From contig JAFWRL010000075.1 of assembly GCA_017520105.1 (NCBI GenBank), forward strand, positions 1 to 13,081: DNA of 13,081 nt. The letters are read 5' to 3'. Shown here one piece after another: positions 11,397-13,081 of the stretch. The notes beneath the pieces are model-generated. The model had not been told where the DNA came from and made no database searches. It was given only the letters and a program-made list of their open reading frames with translations. A program made the position numbers and the translations under genes. Every line of letters begins with the position of its first letter. Position 1 is the first letter of the stretch. This stretch comes from Fibrobacter sp. Lineage in GTDB: Bacteria > Fibrobacterota > Fibrobacteria > Fibrobacterales > Fibrobacteraceae.

Positions 11397-13081
11397 TCAC
11401 TTTTTAAACGTTGGCTTTTTGAAGCCCTTGCCGTGTGAGCGGCGGCTGGCGAGGTTTATTTCGCCGCTGTTGAAGCGGTTCTTGTCTTCGATATTGCGGT
11501 GCTCGCGGATTGGCGCGTTCTGCTGGTTCCCGCGACGGTCAAAGTCGCGGCGGTTATCGAATGCATTGTTGCGGCGGTCTCGTTCGCTGTGAAATCCACG
11601 ACGTTCCCCTTCGCGGCGATTTTCGCCGAAGCGGTTCCCACGACTTTCACTAAAGCGTTCTTCGCGGAACTGGAATTCGCGCGGTTCCCTTTGCGACTCC
11701 CCACGATTTTCACGACCTTCGTTGAAGCTACGACCTGCGTACCCGTCATCTCTCCAGCGGTTTTTAACTTTCTCTTTTTTCGGGCGTAACGCATTCGTGC
11801 GTTCGTCGCGCTTTTGCATTTCGCGGTTGCGGAAGTCTTCGTTTTCTTCGCGTTCCTTGCTGGGGAAGTATTCCTTGCCCTCCGCCATGGCAGTGCGGCT
11901 CAGCAACAAACGGCTGACCTTACCCATCTTGAGACGTTCCAGAACTTCGCGCAGGTGCGGGCGGTTCGCGGGGATGTACCAGAAGAAGAATTGCTTCTGG
12001 TTCGCCTTTTCTTCCGGCGTTTTCGCGACAAAGAGCGGCTTTCCGTCCGGCGTCATTTCGGCGTAGAACATTTCGGTCGCAATGGTCATCGGCGTTGGCG
12101 TAAAGTCTTGAACTTGTTCCAACTGGAAACCTAATTGCTTCGTTTCGAGCGCAAGTTCGGCCATGTCGGCTTCGGTGCATCCCGGATGGCTACTGATAAA
12201 GTACGGAATCAGCTGTTGCTTTTTGCCGATGCGTTTGCATTCGTCGTCAAAGAATTCCTTGAACTTGTGGAACAACGTAAAGCTCGGCTTGCGCATCAGT
12301 TTCAAGACCGCATCGCTCGTATGCTCGGGAGCTACTTTCAATCTACCGCTCACGTGGTAATCGATGAGCTCACGGGCGTATTCTTCGTGGTCCTTGCGGA
12401 GTTCTTCGTCATCCGTCTCCTGCAAAAGCATGTCGTAACGCACGCCACTTCCGATGAACAGGTGCTTCACTTTCGGGTGGTTGCGCACTTCGCGGTACAG
12501 TTCCAAAATTTCTTTATGGTGCGTGTCCATGTTGTCGCAAATCTTGGGCGTAAGGCAACTGGCTCGTGCGCATTTTTGGCAACGGCTGGGGTCACGGCCA
12601 CGCATGTTGTACATGTTTGCGCTGGGGCCGCCGAGGTCTGTAATCGTCCCGGCAAAGCCTTCCATGTTGGTGACGATTTCGACTTCGCGCAGAATGCTTT
12701 CGCGGCTGCGGCTCGCGATGAACTTGCCCTGGTGTGCGTTGATGGCGCAGAAACTGCAACCGCCGAAACATCCACGGTGCGTGTTGATGCTGAACTTGAT
12801 CATATCAAACGCTGGCACGTTGCCACGCTTCTTGTAACGCGGGTGCGGCTCGCGGGCATACGGGTATTCAAAACTTTCGTCGAGTTCGCCGTATTCCATC
12901 GGCGGGTAGGCGGGGTTAATGACGACGGTCTGTTCGGCAACATCTTGCAGAATGCGGCGCTGGAACCACTTGTTGCATTCGATATCCACCCTGCGGCAAT
13001 TCTCGATTTGGTTTCGCTTGCTTTCCAAACATTCTTCGTAGCTGTACAAACGCAAGTCTTCCCACTTGCTGTTCTTCGGAA
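11397..13081 (-). CDS. ygiQ: YgiQ-family radical SAM protein, 5' end outside window
   Basis: The frame runs past the right edge; the TTG at 13053-13055 is not a real start. Upstream codons read PKNSKWEDL before it, and the family's N-terminal domain of roughly 200 or more residues is missing. Counted from that TTG, 40-75 hold the YgiQ string VVINPAYPPMEYGELDESFE and 93-104 RGCFGGCSFCAI, the Cys96-x3-Cys100-x2-Cys103 iron-sulphur motif of radical SAM enzymes. ITDLGGPSANMYNM, then RCQKCARASCLTPKIC (a second Cys cluster), GSGVRYDML, VAPEHTSDAVLKLMRKP, PYFISSHPGCTEADM and QVQDFTPTPMTIATEMFY follow, all characteristic of YgiQ. The family's reaction is unknown. From residue 399 to the end (552) a long Arg/Glu/Asn/Gly-rich tail follows, much richer in Arg than a standard YgiQ C-terminus. 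The gene is convergent with prmA across a repeat-containing gap of 122 bases. Confidence 0.92.
   Translation of the reverse strand, partial: PKNSKWEDLRLYSYEECLESKRNQIENCRRVDIECNKWFQRRILQDVAEQTVVINPAYPPMEYGELDESFEYPYAREPHPRYKKRGNVPAFDMIKFSINTHRGCFGGCSFCAINAHQGKFIASRSRESILREVEIVTNMEGFAGTITDLGGPSANMYNMRGRDPSRCQKCARASCLTPKICDNMDTHHKEILELYREVRNHPKVKHLFIGSGVRYDMLLQETDDEELRKDHEEYARELIDYHVSGRLKVAPEHTSDAVLKLMRKPSFTLFHKFKEFFDDECKRIGKKQQLIPYFISSHPGCTEADMAELALETKQLGFQLEQVQDFTPTPMTIATEMFYAEMTPDGKPLFVAKTPEEKANQKQFFFWYIPANRPHLREVLERLKMGKVSRLLLSRTAMAEGKEYFPSKEREENEDFRNREMQKRDERTNALRPKKEKVKNRWRDDGYAGRSFNEGRENRGESQREPREFQFREERFSESRGNRFGENRREGERRGFHSERDRRNNAFDNRRDFDRRGNQQNAPIREHRNIEDKNRFNSGEINLASRRSHGKGFKKPTFKK

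Noticed and set aside
10414..11400. Minus-strand open frame of 328 codons opposite prmA
   Set aside because: It is antisense to prmA and crosses the intergenic repeats. The composition is that of a shadow frame.
13053..13055. TTG as start of the radical SAM gene
   Set aside because: The frame stays open to the window edge with YgiQ-like residues, and the family needs a further N-terminal domain.

Overview
The window looks like a chromosomal segment of a Gram-negative bacterium, most probably Fibrobacter (F. succinogenes-like). The best clue is the long lipoprotein on the minus strand. It carries Cys/Trp-containing modules of the kind I remember from many Fibrobacter surface lipoproteins, ahead of a histidine-phosphatase domain. 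A signal-peptide-bearing beta-barrel candidate ending in Phe, moderate GC and short dispersed palindromes in the intergenic gaps agree with this. The genus call is inference from memory, not a database match. I saw no tRNA or rRNA gene, CRISPR array, transposase or phage gene.

Layout. (1) Positions 2-1332, plus strand, AT-rich: the end of an unknown membrane protein, followed 8 bases later by a small outer-membrane beta-barrel candidate. (2) Positions 1352-3520, minus strand: the histidine-phosphatase lipoprotein, convergent with the first pair. (3) Positions 3627-7678, minus strand: a very tight operon, plsC (acyltransferase), then rnr (RNase R), then an RgpF-like polysaccharide protein. Its genes are 2 and 3 bases apart, and the ribosome binding sites lie inside the preceding genes. 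(4) A 209-base divergent gap, then glk (glucokinase) on the plus strand at 7888-8955. (5) A repeat- and hairpin-rich gap, then a minus-strand Fic/DUF4172 protein (9193-10275) whose catalytic motif has lost its histidine. (6) prmA (ribosomal protein L11 methyltransferase, plus strand, 10429-11274), which has no Shine-Dalgarno sequence. (7) A YgiQ-type radical SAM protein, minus strand, running off the right edge, with an Arg/Glu/Asn-rich tail.

How the genes relate. Most are housekeeping: phospholipid synthesis, RNA decay, glucose phosphorylation and ribosomal protein methylation. The plsC-rnr-rgpF-like unit couples membrane lipid synthesis, RNA turnover and probably cell-surface glycan assembly in one transcript. 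The accessory-looking parts are the left-hand AT-rich pair, the lipoprotein and the fic gene.

The most notable points are the Fic protein with both its catalytic and its inhibitory motif altered, and the start codon of that gene lying inside a dispersed repeat. There are also two families of short palindromic repeats in the gaps around the genes, and a possible leaderless prmA. I found no clear new multi-gene defence or biosynthetic system.
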